Shown here in pieces: positions 9,211 to 18,434 of a stretch of DNA of 64,000 bases. Below the pieces are notes generated by a model, which saw only the letters and a program-made list of their open reading frames with translations, did no database searches and was not told where the DNA came from. The translations under genes and the position numbers were made by a program. Numbering within the stretch: position 1 is the stretch's first letter; each line of letters starts with the position of its first letter. The stretch covers positions 3,290,001 through 3,354,000 of the forward strand of contig NZ_CP022961.1 of NCBI RefSeq assembly GCF_002285795.1, read 5' to 3'. This DNA comes from Plantactinospora sp. KBS50. GTDB taxonomy: Bacteria > Actinomycetota > Actinomycetes > Mycobacteriales > Micromonosporaceae.

Positions 9211-10460
9211 GTGCGGATCCTCATCGCCACGGCCGGTTCCCGCGGGGACGTCGTCCCGTACACCGGGCTGGGTGTCCGGTTGCGGGGGGCCGGGCACCGG
9301 GTCGCCATCGCCACCCAGGACCGGCTCGCGGACCTGGTCACCGGCTCCGGGCTGGAATTCCGGTCACTGCCCGGGGACGTACGGGCGTTCCAGGAGTCCC
9401 CGGCCGGGCGCCGGCTGCACCGGGCCGGGTCGGGGCCGCGGGGCGTCCTGGACTTCGTCCGGCTCGGTACGCGGTTTGTCCGGTTGCTCGGTCCCGGGTT
9501 GGTCAGCGCCGCGCGGGACGCCGACGTCCTGCTGCTGTCGACCGTCACCGCCCCGCTGGGCTACTCGGTGGCCGAGGCGTACGGCATTGCGAGCCTCGGC
9601 GTCTTCCTGCAACCGGTGGAGCCGACCGCGGAGTTCCCCCCGGTCGTGCTCGGCGCGGCGCGGCTGACCCGGTGGGGCAACCGGGCGGCCGGCGCGGCCG
9701 GGGAACGGATCAGCCACCGCGCGTACGCCGCGGCCTCCCGGCGGCTGCGGGCGGACCTCGGCCTGCCGCCCGTCCCGGTGGGCCGGTTGCAGCGGGCGGC
9801 GGCCGCGGCCGGGTGGCCCGTGCAGCACGGCTTCAGCCCCACGGTGGTCCCCGGCCGGCCGACTGGCGGCCGGGGCTGGACGTGGCCGGCTACTGGTGGC
9901 CGCCGCCGGTGCCCGGCTGGGAACCGCCGGCCGACCTGGCCGACTTCCTGGCCGCCGGGGCGCCGCCGGTGTACGTCGGCTTCGGCAGCATGCTGGGCCA
10001 GGCCGGCGTACTGGACGAGTTGATCGTGCCGGCGCTGCGCCGGGCCGGGCTGCGCGGGGTGGTGCAGCGCGGTTGGGCGGGCCTCGCGCCGCGCACCGCC
10101 GGCCGGGACGACCTGCTCGGCATCGACGAGGTCCCGCACGAGTGGCTGTTTCCCCGGATGGCGGCCGTGGTGCACCACGCCGGCGGCGGCACCACGGCCG
10201 CCGGCCTGCGCGCCGGGGTGCCCGCCGTGCCGGTCCCGATGCTCGGCGACCAGCCGTTCTGGGCCGCCCGGCTGCGCGGGCTGGGGGTGAGCCCGGACGT
10301 GCTCCCGCCGGCCCGGCTCGGCGTACCGCGGCTGGCCGCGGCGTTGGCCGCGGCGGTGCGCGACCCGTCGTACGCCCGGCGGGCGCGGACGCTCGCCGGG
10401 CGGCTGGCCGGCGAGGACGGCGCCGCGGCGGTGCTGCGGGCCGTCGACCGGCTGGGCTGA
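9211..10460 (+). CDS. GT1 family sterol/lipid glucosyltransferase-like protein, one-base frameshift
   Basis: The start GTG at 9211 has AAGGA eight bases upstream and opens VRILIATAGSRGDVVPYTGLG, the hallmark N-terminus of UDP-glucose:sterol glucosyltransferase-like GT1 enzymes. The C-terminal donor site includes VYVGFGSMLG and HHAGGGTTAAGLRAGVP near nt 10170-10225. The frame is lost at the C-run 9849-9852. Adding one C joins GFSPTVVP to RPADWRPGLDVAGYWWP and restores a protein of about 416 residues. It is divergent from the lipid glycosyltransferase and adjacent to the hopanoid genes, so a polycyclic or lipid acceptor is plausible but unproven. Confidence 0.8.
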
Positions 10461-10470
10461 GCCGGGCCGG

Positions 10471-10749
10471 TCAGACCGGCTGGTGCCGGCTGGCCAGGCC
10501 GGGCGGCGCGGCGGCCAGCGCGGCGCCGATCGCCTCGGCCAACGCCCGCGCGGACTCCTCGGTCAGCTCGACCGCCACCCGGGCACCCGCTCCGGCGCCC
10601 GGGTCGAGAAAGTCGATGTTGACGGTGTGTCCGTACGGCGCGTGCTGCGGATGGTCGACGTACACCATGGCCCGGCGGGCCGGAAACCAGCCGCCCGGGC
10701 CCTTGGCGCTGCCCTCGATGTCCCGGTGTTCGGTGAGGTACGTGCACAC
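10471..10749 (-). CDS. Small DUF6295-like protein
   Basis: A 92-residue protein beginning MCTYLTEHRDIEGSAKG, with VDHPQHAPYGHTVNIDFLDP in the middle and an alanine-rich helix at the end. From memory it resembles the actinobacterial DUF6295 family, whose function is not known to me. The GTG start is preceded by GAGGAGG and sits ten bases after the stop of the dienelactone hydrolase gene, so the two form an operon. Its stop lies ten bases from the convergent GT1 gene. Confidence 0.65.
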   Translation of the reverse strand: MCTYLTEHRDIEGSAKGPGGWFPARRAMVYVDHPQHAPYGHTVNIDFLDPGAGAGARVAVELTEESARALAEAIGAALAAAPPGLASRHQPV

Positions 10750-10759
10750 GGCGGCCTCC

Positions 10760-11503
10760 TCAGGCGGTCAACTGGCGGTCGAAGAAGTCCCGGATCCGCT
10801 GCCAGGCGTCCACCGCGGCGGCCGGCCGGTAGCTCGGCCGGTTCACCGCCAGGAACGCGTGGCCCGCCTCGGGGTAGGTGTGGAACTCGTGCGGCTTGCC
10901 GAGCCGGTCGAGTTCCCGGTCCAGCTCGTCGGTCTGCTCCGGCGACGGGAAGCGGTCCTCCGCCCCGAACACCCCCAGCAGCGGGCAGGAGAGCCGGTCG
11001 GCCTGGTCCAGCAGCGGCGTGACGGCCAGCGGGAACCCCTCGGGCGGGTCGCCCACCACGAACGCGCCGTAGCAGTCGACGGCCGCCTGCAGCGGCAGCC
11101 GGCACGCGGCCAGGAACGCCTGCCGGCCGCCGGAGCAGAAGCCGATCACCCCGATCCGCCCGTTGCTGCCGGGAATCCCGCGCAGGTACGCGGCGGCGCC
11201 CTCGACGTCGCCGACCAGCCGGTCGTCCGGGATCCCGCCGGCGGCGCGGGCGATCGCGGCGGCGTCGTCCGGGTCGGCGCCCGGGGCCTCCCGGCTGTAC
11301 AGGTTGGGGCAGATGGCCTGGTAGCCGTACGTCGCCAGGCGCCGGGTGATCTCCTTGGTCGGCTCGTCGTAGCCCGGCAGGTGGTGGATCACCACCACCC
11401 CGCCGAAGCTGCCCGGCCCGTCCGGACGGGCCACGTACGCCTCGATCCCGTCGCCGCCCGCGCCGCCGATCGTGACCGTCCCGGCCCTCATCGCGTCCCG
11501 CAC
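10760..11503 (-). CDS. Dienelactone hydrolase family protein
   Basis: An alpha/beta-hydrolase of 247 residues in the dienelactone hydrolase family, expected in the cytoplasm. The catalytic triad is visible as Cys in GVIGFCSGGRQAF, Asp in GAEDRFPSPEQ and His in EAGHAFLAVNRP. The GTG at 11503 is chosen because GGGAGGAG stands seven bases before it; an ATG at 11491 is an alternative. It is divergent from a MarR regulator with a 189-bp spacer, so local control is likely. The substrate is not evident. Confidence 0.85.
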   Translation of the reverse strand: MRDAMRAGTVTIGGAGGDGIEAYVARPDGPGSFGGVVVIHHLPGYDEPTKEITRRLATYGYQAICPNLYSREAPGADPDDAAAIARAAGGIPDDRLVGDVEGAAAYLRGIPGSNGRIGVIGFCSGGRQAFLAACRLPLQAAVDCYGAFVVGDPPEGFPLAVTPLLDQADRLSCPLLGVFGAEDRFPSPEQTDELDRELDRLGKPHEFHTYPEAGHAFLAVNRPSYRPAAAVDAWQRIRDFFDRQLTA

Positions 11504-11570
11504 CGCAGTCTCCTCCCAGCCAGCACCGCCCGGTCGAGCCGCGACCGGCCTGTTCACCGCCACGGCCCTA

Positions 11571-11600
11571 TGGTTAGCCTAGGTCAAGTAGTTGCAACGG
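11571..11600. promoter_or_regulatory. Candidate MarR operator/promoter region
   Basis: The only A/T-rich stretch between the divergent dienelactone hydrolase and marR genes. It contains the palindrome CCTAGG and an imperfect inverted repeat CAAGTAGTTG followed by TTGCAAC-like sequence, in the style of MarR-family operators. A regulatory role is inferred from location and symmetry; no transcription start can be assigned. Confidence 0.4.
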
Positions 11601-11692
11601 CCCGGACGGGGGCCGGTGGCCGGACGGCCCGCCTCCGGGCACGCCGTCGCAGCGGCGGAGCCCGTTCCGGGTCCACAGGGAGGTGAGCGCCG

Positions 11693-12139
11693 GTGACCGC
11701 GCCCGAGACCGGGGACGACCTTTTGGCCAGCCGGCTCCGGCTGGCCGTCGGCCGGTTGCATCGGCGGATCCGGCTGGCCAGCAACGACGTACCGCCGCTG
11801 CAACTGTCCACGCTGGCCTCCATCGAACTGCACGGGCCGCTGCGGCTCGGCGAGCTGGCCCAGCGCGAAGCCGTCAGCCCACCCACCATGAGCCGGGTGC
11901 TGGCGGCCCTCGACGAGCGGGGGCTGATCGCGCGTGCCCCCGACCGCAGCGACGCCCGGTCCACCCGGGTGACCCTCTCGGACGCCGGCCGGCGCGCCCT
12001 CGCGGAGATCCGCGGCCGGCGGACCGCGCTGCTCGACGCCCGGCTGGCCCGGCTGGACCCGGACCAGCGGGCCGCGCTGCGCGACGCCCTGCCCGCCCTC
12101 GAAGCGCTGGTCGAGGACCCACCCCGGCCGGACGCCTGA
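11693..12139 (+). CDS. MarR family transcriptional regulator
   Basis: A 148-residue winged-helix regulator. The recognition region reads LRLGELAQREAVSPPTMSRV and the wing has RSDARSTRVTLSDAGR, which carries the typical D-x-R-x-x-x-x-x-L-T pattern of MarR proteins. The GTG start follows GGGAGGTGAG. It is divergent from the dienelactone hydrolase/DUF6295 operon, which it probably represses, binding the A/T-rich spacer. A weak hairpin at 12158-12176 follows the stop. Confidence 0.9.
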   Translation: MTAPETGDDLLASRLRLAVGRLHRRIRLASNDVPPLQLSTLASIELHGPLRLGELAQREAVSPPTMSRVLAALDERGLIARAPDRSDARSTRVTLSDAGRRALAEIRGRRTALLDARLARLDPDQRAALRDALPALEALVEDPPRPDA

Positions 12140-12157
12140 CCGGCGGCGGGCACGGGC

Positions 12158-12176
12158 ACCCGCGCGCCTTGCGGGT
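12158..12176 (+). terminator. Possible hairpin terminator after marR
   Basis: ACCCGC and GCGGGT form a six-base stem with a seven-base loop 19 bases after the marR stop. There is no T-tract, as is common in high-GC actinomycetes. Confidence 0.35.
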
Positions 12177-12181
12177 CTCCC

Positions 12182-12215
12182 GGGCCGCGGTGTCACACGG
12201 GCCGCGGTGTCACAC
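12182..12215. repeat. Two 17-bp direct repeats upstream of the acetate kinase gene
   Basis: A 17-bp unit ending in GGTGTCACAC occurs twice without a gap at 12182-12198 and 12199-12215. It lies between marR and the acetate kinase gene. It may be a duplicated protein-binding site or simply a slippage product. Confidence 0.5.
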
Positions 12216-12336
12216 GGGCCGACGCGGTGCCGCCGGGACGAACCGGTCCCGGTCGGGCTTGGACCACCGGCACGGGGGTAAGGCTGCGGGCGGACCCCGC
12301 GCGGAACAACGCGTACCCGCCACGACGGGAGGCCAG

Positions 12337-13437
12337 ATGCCACCGACCGTGCTCACGGTGGTCGCCGGTTCCTCCAGCCTGCACCTGGCCCACGTACGGG
12401 ACGGCACGGTGATCCACCGGCTGGACCGCGCCGACCCGCCGGACTCGGCGGCGGCGACCCGGGAGACCGACGGCTTCCTGGCCGCGCACGGCCGGCCGGA
12501 CGCGGTCGGTCACCGCCTGGTGCACGGCGGGCAGCTCGTCGTCGCGCCGCGGGTCGTCGACGACGCCCTGCGGGCCGGCCTGGACGCGCTCCGCGACCTG
12601 GCACCGCTGCACCTGCCGCCGGCGCTGCGGCTGCTCGACCTGTTCCGCGAGCGGCTGCCGGACATACCCCAGGTGCTCTGCCCGGACAGCGCCTTCCACG
12701 CCGGGCTGCCGGCGCAGGCCGCCAGCTACCCGCTGCCCGCGGCGTGGCGGCGCCGTTGGGGGCTGCGCCGGTACGGCTTCCACGGGCTGTCCTACTCGTA
12801 CGCGCTGCGGCGCACCGCGGCGTTGCTGGGTCGCCCGGCCGGGACCCTCCAGGTGGTGCTGACCCATCTCGGCGGCGGCGCCTCGGTCTGCGCGGTCCGC
12901 GACGGGCGCAGCGTGGACACCTCGATGGGCTTCACCCCGCTGGACGGCGTACCGATGGCCAAGCGCTCCGGGGCGGTGGACCCCGGCATGCTGCTCTGGC
13001 TGCTCCGGGACGACCGGCTGAGCCTCGACGAGCTGGCCGAGGGTCTGAACCGGCGCTCGGGCCTGCTCGGGCTCTCCGACGGCCGGTCCGACGACACCCG
13101 GGAGCTGGTCGCGGCCGCCGCCGAGGACCCGGCCGCGGAGCTGGCGCTGGCCGTCTTCGCCCACCGGGTACGCCGGGAGGTCGCGGCCGCCGCGACCAGC
13201 CTGGACCGGCTCGACGCGCTGGTGTTCACCGGCGAGATCGGCTGGGACCAGCCCGAGGTACGCCGGGACGTCTGCGCGGGGCTGTCCCTGCTCGGGGTAC
13301 GACCACCGGCGCGGGCCGGGAACCGCCCCGACGACGGTGCGGTCTCGGCGCCGGATGATCCGGTGCCGGTGCTGGTGGTCGAGCCCCGGGAGGAACTCGC
13401 GGTCGCCGCGGACACCCTGGCCGCCTTGGCGGGCTGA
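12337..13437 (+). CDS. Acetate kinase family protein
   Basis: A member of the acetate/butyrate kinase family (366 residues, slightly short of the usual 400), which would interconvert acyl phosphate and ATP. Family blocks are present: VVAGSSSLHL at the N-terminus, YGFHGLSYSYALR, THLGGGASVCAV, MGFTPLDGVPMAKRSGAVDP and VFTGEIGWDQPEVR. The N-terminal NxGSSS motif has Ala where Asn is usual, so activity or substrate may differ. The ATG at 12337 has GGGAGG upstream. No phosphotransacetylase gene is next to it, unlike the usual ackA-pta arrangement. Confidence 0.85.
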   Translation: MPPTVLTVVAGSSSLHLAHVRDGTVIHRLDRADPPDSAAATRETDGFLAAHGRPDAVGHRLVHGGQLVVAPRVVDDALRAGLDALRDLAPLHLPPALRLLDLFRERLPDIPQVLCPDSAFHAGLPAQAASYPLPAAWRRRWGLRRYGFHGLSYSYALRRTAALLGRPAGTLQVVLTHLGGGASVCAVRDGRSVDTSMGFTPLDGVPMAKRSGAVDPGMLLWLLRDDRLSLDELAEGLNRRSGLLGLSDGRSDDTRELVAAAAEDPAAELALAVFAHRVRREVAAAATSLDRLDALVFTGEIGWDQPEVRRDVCAGLSLLGVRPPARAGNRPDDGAVSAPDDPVPVLVVEPREELAVAADTLAALAG

Positions 13438-13456
13438 GCGACCGCCGCCCGACGCC

Positions 13457-13524
13457 CGCGCCGGTACGCCGGCGCGCGGTGAACGGGCGCCGGCGGCCGA
13501 CCGGTCGGCACCGCACGGTGCGGT
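13457..13524 (+). terminator. Terminator hairpins after the acetate kinase gene
   Basis: CGCGCCGG and CCGGCGCG (13457-13464 and 13469-13476) form an eight-base stem closed by a TACG tetraloop. A second hairpin, ACCGCA/TGCGGT, lies at 13510-13524. Both are between acetate kinase and dedA, which run in the same direction. Confidence 0.55.
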
Positions 13525-13595
13525 GAACATGCGCTCGCGTCCGCCCGGCGCGGCGTGCCGTCCGGGTAGGGTTCGCACCGGCGGAGGGAGACGCT

Positions 13596-14465
13596 GTGCA
13601 CCACGTGGAGGCTTGGCTCGGCACGCTACCCGCGGCCGGCGTCTACCTGCTGGTCGGGCTGGTGATCGGCGTCGAGAGCATGGGCATTCCGCTGCCCGGC
13701 GAGATCGTGCTGGTCAGTGCCGCGCTGCTGGCCGCCGCCGGGGTGGTCGGTCCCGGCGGGGTGGCGGTCGCCGCGGCGCTGGGCGCCATCGTCGGGGATT
13801 CGATCGGGTACGCCGCGGGCCGCCGGGGCGGCCGGCCGCTGCTGGACCGGCTGGGCCGCCGCTTCCCGCGCCACCTCGGGCCGGAACAGATCGACCGGGC
13901 CGAGCGGATGTTCGCCCGGTGGGGCGTCTGGGCGGTGTTCCTCGGCCGCTTCGTGGCCCTGCTGCGCATTCTGGCCGGACCGCTGGCCGGCGCGCTGCGG
14001 GTGCCGTACCGGCGGTTTCTGCTGGCCAACGCGGCCGGCGGGGTGGTCTGGGCGGTCGGCACGACCTACCTGCTCTACACGCTCGGGCGGGTCGCCGAAC
14101 GATGGTTGAAGGATGTCTCCTGGTTGGCCCTGGTGCTGGCGGTGCTGGCCGGGCTGGCGAGCACCCTGTGGCTGCGCCGGCGGGCGCGCCGGGCGGCCGG
14201 CGCCGGGAGCCCGGCCGGGCGGTCCGATCGTGATGTCCGTCATGTCGGGAACGTCGGGCGGAACGGGAACGTTGTGCCCCCGGACGACGCGATCCGGTCG
14301 CCCGCGACGAAGGCCGTCGTGGCAACCGGCGGCGGCACGGAGACCGGCGGGGCGATCAGCGCCGGTACGGAGGCCGGAAGGGCGGGTGGGACCGGACGTT
14401 CCGCCGGCCGGGCGGGCGGCGGGGGCCGACCGGTCCGGCCGGCGGAACGGCTGCCCGGCGGCTGA
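13596..14465 (+). CDS. DedA family membrane protein
   Basis: A DedA/SNARE-associated (VTT domain) membrane protein of 289 residues. Diagnostic motifs are ESMGIPLPGEIVL near residue 28, GAIVGDSIGYAAGRRGG and FLGRFVALLRILAGPLAGAL. Family members are linked to lipid scrambling and membrane homeostasis. The last 80 or so residues after RRRARRAAG are a Gly/Arg/Thr-rich disordered tail, longer than in most relatives. The GTG start has GGAGGGAG upstream. The stop abuts that of the small convergent gene. Confidence 0.9.
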   Translation: MHHVEAWLGTLPAAGVYLLVGLVIGVESMGIPLPGEIVLVSAALLAAAGVVGPGGVAVAAALGAIVGDSIGYAAGRRGGRPLLDRLGRRFPRHLGPEQIDRAERMFARWGVWAVFLGRFVALLRILAGPLAGALRVPYRRFLLANAAGGVVWAVGTTYLLYTLGRVAERWLKDVSWLALVLAVLAGLASTLWLRRRARRAAGAGSPAGRSDRDVRHVGNVGRNGNVVPPDDAIRSPATKAVVATGGGTETGGAISAGTEAGRAGGTGRSAGRAGGGGRPVRPAERLPGG

Positions 14466-14651
14466 TCACCGCCAGCGCCGCCACCGGGAGGTCCTGCGCG
14501 GCCGGACCAGGTCCGCGGCCTGCCGGAGCAGTCCGGTCGCCCGGGACGGGCCACGACGCTTCTCGATGGCCTGGCTCAACCCGCGCGCCCCGGCCGCCGC
14601 CAGCGGCAGGGCGATGGCGGTGATCGCAAACCGCTTTACCAGCATCCTCAT
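14466..14651 (-). CDS. Small basic protein with one hydrophobic segment
   Basis: A 61-residue protein starting MRMLVKRFAITAIALPLAAAG and ending in an arginine-rich tail (RTSRWRRWR). The start is supported by GGAGA eight bases upstream. The N-terminus could be a signal anchor and the tail could bind nucleic acid or lipid head groups. I do not recognise a family. Its stop directly touches that of dedA on the other strand. Confidence 0.6.
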   Translation of the reverse strand: MRMLVKRFAITAIALPLAAAGARGLSQAIEKRRGPSRATGLLRQAADLVRPRRTSRWRRWR

Positions 14652-14887
14652 ATCGTTTCTCCAGGTTCGCCGGCTTGACTGTGCCGAGTCTGGATGTACC
14701 CCGCACCGGGAGCGCCCATGCCAACCACGCCACGACGGCCACACCACGGCCGGCCACACCGGGCCGCCGTGCTCGGCCGCGCCCGCGGCACCGGCCGGGC
14801 CGGCGCTGCGGGTCCGGTCCACGGGCGTCCGGGTTTCCGCGCGTACGGCCCGGGGCACGTTTCCCCGCGCCCGCACGGGAGGCTGCC

Positions 14888-16795
14888 ATGAGATCGAGTG
14901 CGACCGCCGCCGCGCCGTCCAGCGGCCGCGACGCGCTGTCCACCGACCCCGACGCCCCGACGCGCGACCACGACGTCCCGGCCACCGGCCCGGGCGTACC
15001 GGGTGCGGGGCGGTCGGCGGGCCGGGACCGGTACCTGGACCTGTGGCGGGCCGCGGCGCTGGTCCGGGTGGTGGTGTACCACGTCTTCGGCTGGCTCTGG
15101 CTGACCGTGCTGTTCCCGGCCATGGGCCTGATGTTCGCCCTGGCCGGCTCGCTGATGGCCGCCTCGCTGGACCGCACGGGTCCGGCCGCCGTCGGTCGCC
15201 GGCTGCGCCGGCTGCTGCCGCCGCTGTGGGCGTTCGGCGCGATCGCGGTGCCGCTGCTGCTGCTCACCGGCTGGCGCGCCCGGCCGGCCGGCGAGCTGGG
15301 GTGGGGCGAGCTGATCTGGTGGGTGCTGCCGCTGCGCACGCCACCGGCCGGCGACCAGCCGTGGGCCTGGGCGTTCAACGTGGTGCTCTGGTACATCGTC
15401 ACGTACCTCTGGCTGGTGCTGCTGTCCCCCGCGCTGCTGGCCGTCTTCCGGCGGTGGCCCTGGCCCACGGTGGCCGCGGCGGCGCTGCTGCCGATCCTGG
15501 CCCGGTTCGGCGTGGCCCGGCTGGACGGCTACTTCTCCGAGCAGGCGACGAACGTCTCCAGCTACCTGGCCTGCTGGCTGCTGGGGTTCGCCCATCATGA
15601 CGGGCTGCTGCGCCGGATCCCGGCCCGCCGGTACGCCGCCGCGGTGGCGGCGCTGGCCGTGGGCGGGGCCGGCTGGATCGTCGCGGCGGGCGCCCTCGGC
15701 GGCGTCTACGACCTGAACCGGATCCAGGGCGGCAACACGCTCTGGTCGCTGGCGTTCGTGGCGACCGTGCTGCGGTTCCGGCCGTCGCTGGACTGGCTGC
15801 CCCGGGTCCGGCCGCTGCACCGGGCGGTCGAGGTGCTGAACGCCCGGGCCGTCACGGTCTACCTGTGGCACCTGCCGGTGGGCATGGTCGCCGCGCTGCT
15901 GCTCACCCCGTACGACACCCGCAACTACTGGGCCAACGTGGCGATCCGGCTGCTCGTGGTGTGGCTGCTGCTGGCCGTACCGGTGGCGGTCTTCGGTTGG
16001 ATCGAGGACGTCGCGGCCCGGCGGCGTCCCGCGCTGCTTCCGGCCGGCGCGCCCGCCCGCGGCCCGCGACCGACCGCGGCCGGAAACCCAACCGCGACCG
16101 GAGGCCCGGCGGCGACCGGAGGCCCGGTCGAACGCCCGGTCGAAGGCCCGGTCGAAGGCCCGGCGGAGCGCCCGCGGCGCACGGTGCACCTGTGGGCGGC
16201 GGTACGGCGGTGGGCGGCGGCACCGCGGTGGGCCGCGCGCCGGCCGGGCAACCCGTGGCACCGGGGCATGGTGGGCGGCGTTGCCGCGCTCGCCGTGCTG
16301 CTGGCCGGCGCCGCGCTGCACATGGTGCCCGGTCTGCCGGTGCCGGTGCCCGGTCCGGTCGTGCAGGCCGAGACCCCGCGGTACCTCAGCGACCAGGTGC
16401 TGGTGTTGGACGACGCCGACGCCGAGGCGCCGGACCTGGTGGCGGTCTCGGCGGCCGCCGGGGACAGCGCCGTGACGGTCGGCGGCACGGCGTACCCGAA
16501 CGCGGTGGTGGCCCGCACCCCGAGCCGGATCCGGGTCCATCCGCCGTCCGGGTGTGACCGGCTGCGGGCGCGGACCGGGATCGGGCAGGCCGACGAGGCC
16601 GCGTCGGTCACCTTCGCGGTCCAGGCCGACGGCGCCACGGTGTTCGACTCGGGGGCGCGGACCGTGGCCGACGGGACGGCCGAGGTGGACGTCCCGCTGC
16701 CGGCCACGACCACCGCCGTCGAACTGGTCGCCACCAGTTCGTCCGGGTCGGCGTCCGCGGTCTGGGCGGACGCGCACTTCCTCTGCGTCTCCTGA
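14888..16795 (+). CDS. Acyltransferase-3 membrane protein fused to an NPCBM-like domain
   Basis: A 635-residue membrane protein. The first 385 residues or so have the acyltransferase-3 pattern: RDRYLDLWRAAALVRVVVYHV near the start, about ten membrane segments and an AVTVYLWHLPVGM box. Such proteins O-acylate exported sugars or glycolipids. After a Pro/Gly/Thr-rich repeat linker (PATGGPVERPVEGPVEGPAE) and another membrane segment comes a C-terminal domain of about 140 residues beginning YLSDQVLVLDDADAEAPD. It resembles NPCBM carbohydrate-binding modules and includes FAVQADGATVFDSG. The ATG at 14888 has GGGAGG upstream. An extracellular glycan substrate is implied. Confidence 0.8.
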   Translation: MRSSATAAAPSSGRDALSTDPDAPTRDHDVPATGPGVPGAGRSAGRDRYLDLWRAAALVRVVVYHVFGWLWLTVLFPAMGLMFALAGSLMAASLDRTGPAAVGRRLRRLLPPLWAFGAIAVPLLLLTGWRARPAGELGWGELIWWVLPLRTPPAGDQPWAWAFNVVLWYIVTYLWLVLLSPALLAVFRRWPWPTVAAAALLPILARFGVARLDGYFSEQATNVSSYLACWLLGFAHHDGLLRRIPARRYAAAVAALAVGGAGWIVAAGALGGVYDLNRIQGGNTLWSLAFVATVLRFRPSLDWLPRVRPLHRAVEVLNARAVTVYLWHLPVGMVAALLLTPYDTRNYWANVAIRLLVVWLLLAVPVAVFGWIEDVAARRRPALLPAGAPARGPRPTAAGNPTATGGPAATGGPVERPVEGPVEGPAERPRRTVHLWAAVRRWAAAPRWAARRPGNPWHRGMVGGVAALAVLLAGAALHMVPGLPVPVPGPVVQAETPRYLSDQVLVLDDADAEAPDLVAVSAAAGDSAVTVGGTAYPNAVVARTPSRIRVHPPSGCDRLRARTGIGQADEAASVTFAVQADGATVFDSGARTVADGTAEVDVPLPATTTAVELVATSSSGSASAVWADAHFLCVS

Positions 16796-16854
16796 CCCGG
16801 TCCGGGTCCGGACCGGGTCAGGACAGACCGGGCGCACGACGCAGCGGTCGTGCG
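16793..16854. terminator. Bidirectional terminator pair between convergent genes
   Basis: TGACCCGGTCC and GGACCGGGTCA (16793-16803 and 16810-16820) form a perfect 11-base stem with a six-base loop starting at the acyltransferase stop codon. CGCACGAC and GTCGTGCG (16833-16840 and 16847-16854) form a second eight-base stem. Both sit in the 65-bp gap to the convergent amylase gene. Confidence 0.75.
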
Positions 16855-16860
16855 TACGGG

Positions 16861-18321
16861 TCAGACGTACAGCGCGATGGCGTCGTTCGCGCCGACCGTG
16901 GCGGTGAACCGGCCGGAGCTGTCGACCGTGTACGTCGGGCCGGTGCACCCGCTGCCGGTGCGGTCGCCGTGCTGCACGTCGCAGTAGGTGCCGGCCGGCA
17001 GCGAGGTCTGGAACGTCTGCGTCACCGCGAACGACTCGTGGTTGATCGCCACGTACCCCTTGCCGCCCCGGCCGAAGGCGATCGCCTGGTAGCCGTTGGA
17101 CCACCAGTTCGTCACGCCGGTGCCGGCGACCGCGTTGCGGAAGCCCACCATGTTGGCGATCTGCCGCCACAGGTGCTGGCACTTCCAGCCGTCGCTGAAG
17201 CAGGCGTTCACGGTGCCGCCGTTGGGCGGGCCGGCGGCGGTGTCGCTGAACTCGTATCCGGAGTAGACGTTCGGCGACCCGTACGGCCAGGCCAGCAGGT
17301 ACACGTTGGCCAGCGTGTAGGTGGCGTTGTACGTGTAGTTGAGCGTCGAGCCGTTGCGCTCGGTGTCCCAGTTGTCGACGAAGGTCCGGGCCTTGCCGCT
17401 GGGCAGGTAGCCCCAGGACTGGCCCCAGTTGTTCAGGTACGCCAACCGCTCGTTCGTGAAGATCCGCTTGAGGTCGTACGCGGCGCGGAACTCGTCCACG
17501 TCGCCGTTGCCGGTGTACTCCTGCGGCTGCACGGCCTCCCCGGCTCCGTAGATGACCTCCTGCACCCAGAAGATGCCGGGGTTGGACAGCCTCGCCTTGA
17601 TCGCGGCCAGGTCGGCCGCGGCCATGTGCTTCGCCGCGTCGATCCGGAAGCCGTCCACGCCCATCGAGATCAGGCTGTTCAGGTAGCCGGCGATCCTGCC
17701 GCGCACGTAGTCGCTGCCGGTGTTCAGGTCGGCCAGGTCGACCAGCTCACAGTTCTGCACGTTGGACCGGTCGGCGTAGTTGGTGATCGGGCTGTGACAG
17801 GAATGGAAGTCCTGCACCTGGTAGTAGCCGGGATAGTCGTACTTGGTGTAGCTGGAGCCGCCGGTGCCGGTGCCGGAGCCGGCGCTCATGTGGTTGATCA
17901 CCGCATCCGCGATCACCTTGACCCCGGCGGCGTGGCACGTGGTCACCATCGCCCGGAACGACGACTCGGACCCGAGCCGGCCGGCGATCCGGTACGAGAC
18001 CGGCTGGTAGGAGGTCCACCACTGGGGGCCCTGGATGTGTTCCTGCGGCGGCGACACCTCGACGAACCCGTACCCCTTGGGGCCGAGCGTCGAGGTGCAG
18101 GCGGCGGCGACCGAGTCGAACCGCCACTCGAACAGGGTGGCGGTGACGTCCCGGGCGCCGGGCGGGGCGGCGAGCGCCGGTCCGGTGGCCGGGCCGAGCA
18201 GCCCGGCGGCGCCGGTGGTGGTGGTGGTGGCCAGGACGGCGGCGGTGAGCGCGGCGAGCAGGGTGGCGGCGCGGCGGCGCCGGTGGGATGAGCGGCCGGG
18301 CGGGGGCACGGCGGTGTGCAT
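16861..18321 (-). CDS. Secreted alpha-amylase, GH13 family
   Basis: A secreted starch-degrading alpha-amylase of 486 residues, close to Streptomyces enzymes (GH13_32 type). The first 52 residues form a signal peptide with an arginine-rich n-region and an ALAAP-like cleavage site. GH13 region I is DAVINHM, the nucleophile Asp is in GFRIDAAKH, the acid/base Glu is in WVQEVIYG and the third acid is in [12 protein letters not shown]. No starch-binding module follows the catalytic domain. The ATG at 18321 is preceded by GGAGG. A strong promoter and an operator-like repeat lie upstream, suggesting sugar-dependent repression. Confidence 0.95.
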   Translation of the reverse strand: MHTAVPPPGRSSHRRRRAATLLAALTAAVLATTTTTGAAGLLGPATGPALAAPPGARDVTATLFEWRFDSVAAACTSTLGPKGYGFVEVSPPQEHIQGPQWWTSYQPVSYRIAGRLGSESSFRAMVTTCHAAGVKVIADAVINHMSAGSGTGTGGSSYTKYDYPGYYQVQDFHSCHSPITNYADRSNVQNCELVDLADLNTGSDYVRGRIAGYLNSLISMGVDGFRIDAAKHMAAADLAAIKARLSNPGIFWVQEVIYGAGEAVQPQEYTGNGDVDEFRAAYDLKRIFTNERLAYLNNWGQSWGYLPSGKARTFVDNWDTERNGSTLNYTYNATYTLANVYLLAWPYGSPNVYSGYEFSDTAAGPPNGGTVNACFSDGWKCQHLWRQIANMVGFRNAVAGTGVTNWWSNGYQAIAFGRGGKGYVAINHESFAVTQTFQTSLPAGTYCDVQHGDRTGSGCTGPTYTVDSSGRFTATVGANDAIALYV

Positions 18322-18434
18322 GGTGGCCTCCGGACCGGGGCGGGACGGTCCGCCCCGAAAGCGGGTACGGGGGGTGCGCCGTGCCGCGGCCGGACCGCGT
18401 CGCCGGGGACGCCGGCCGGACCCCCGCACAGCGC

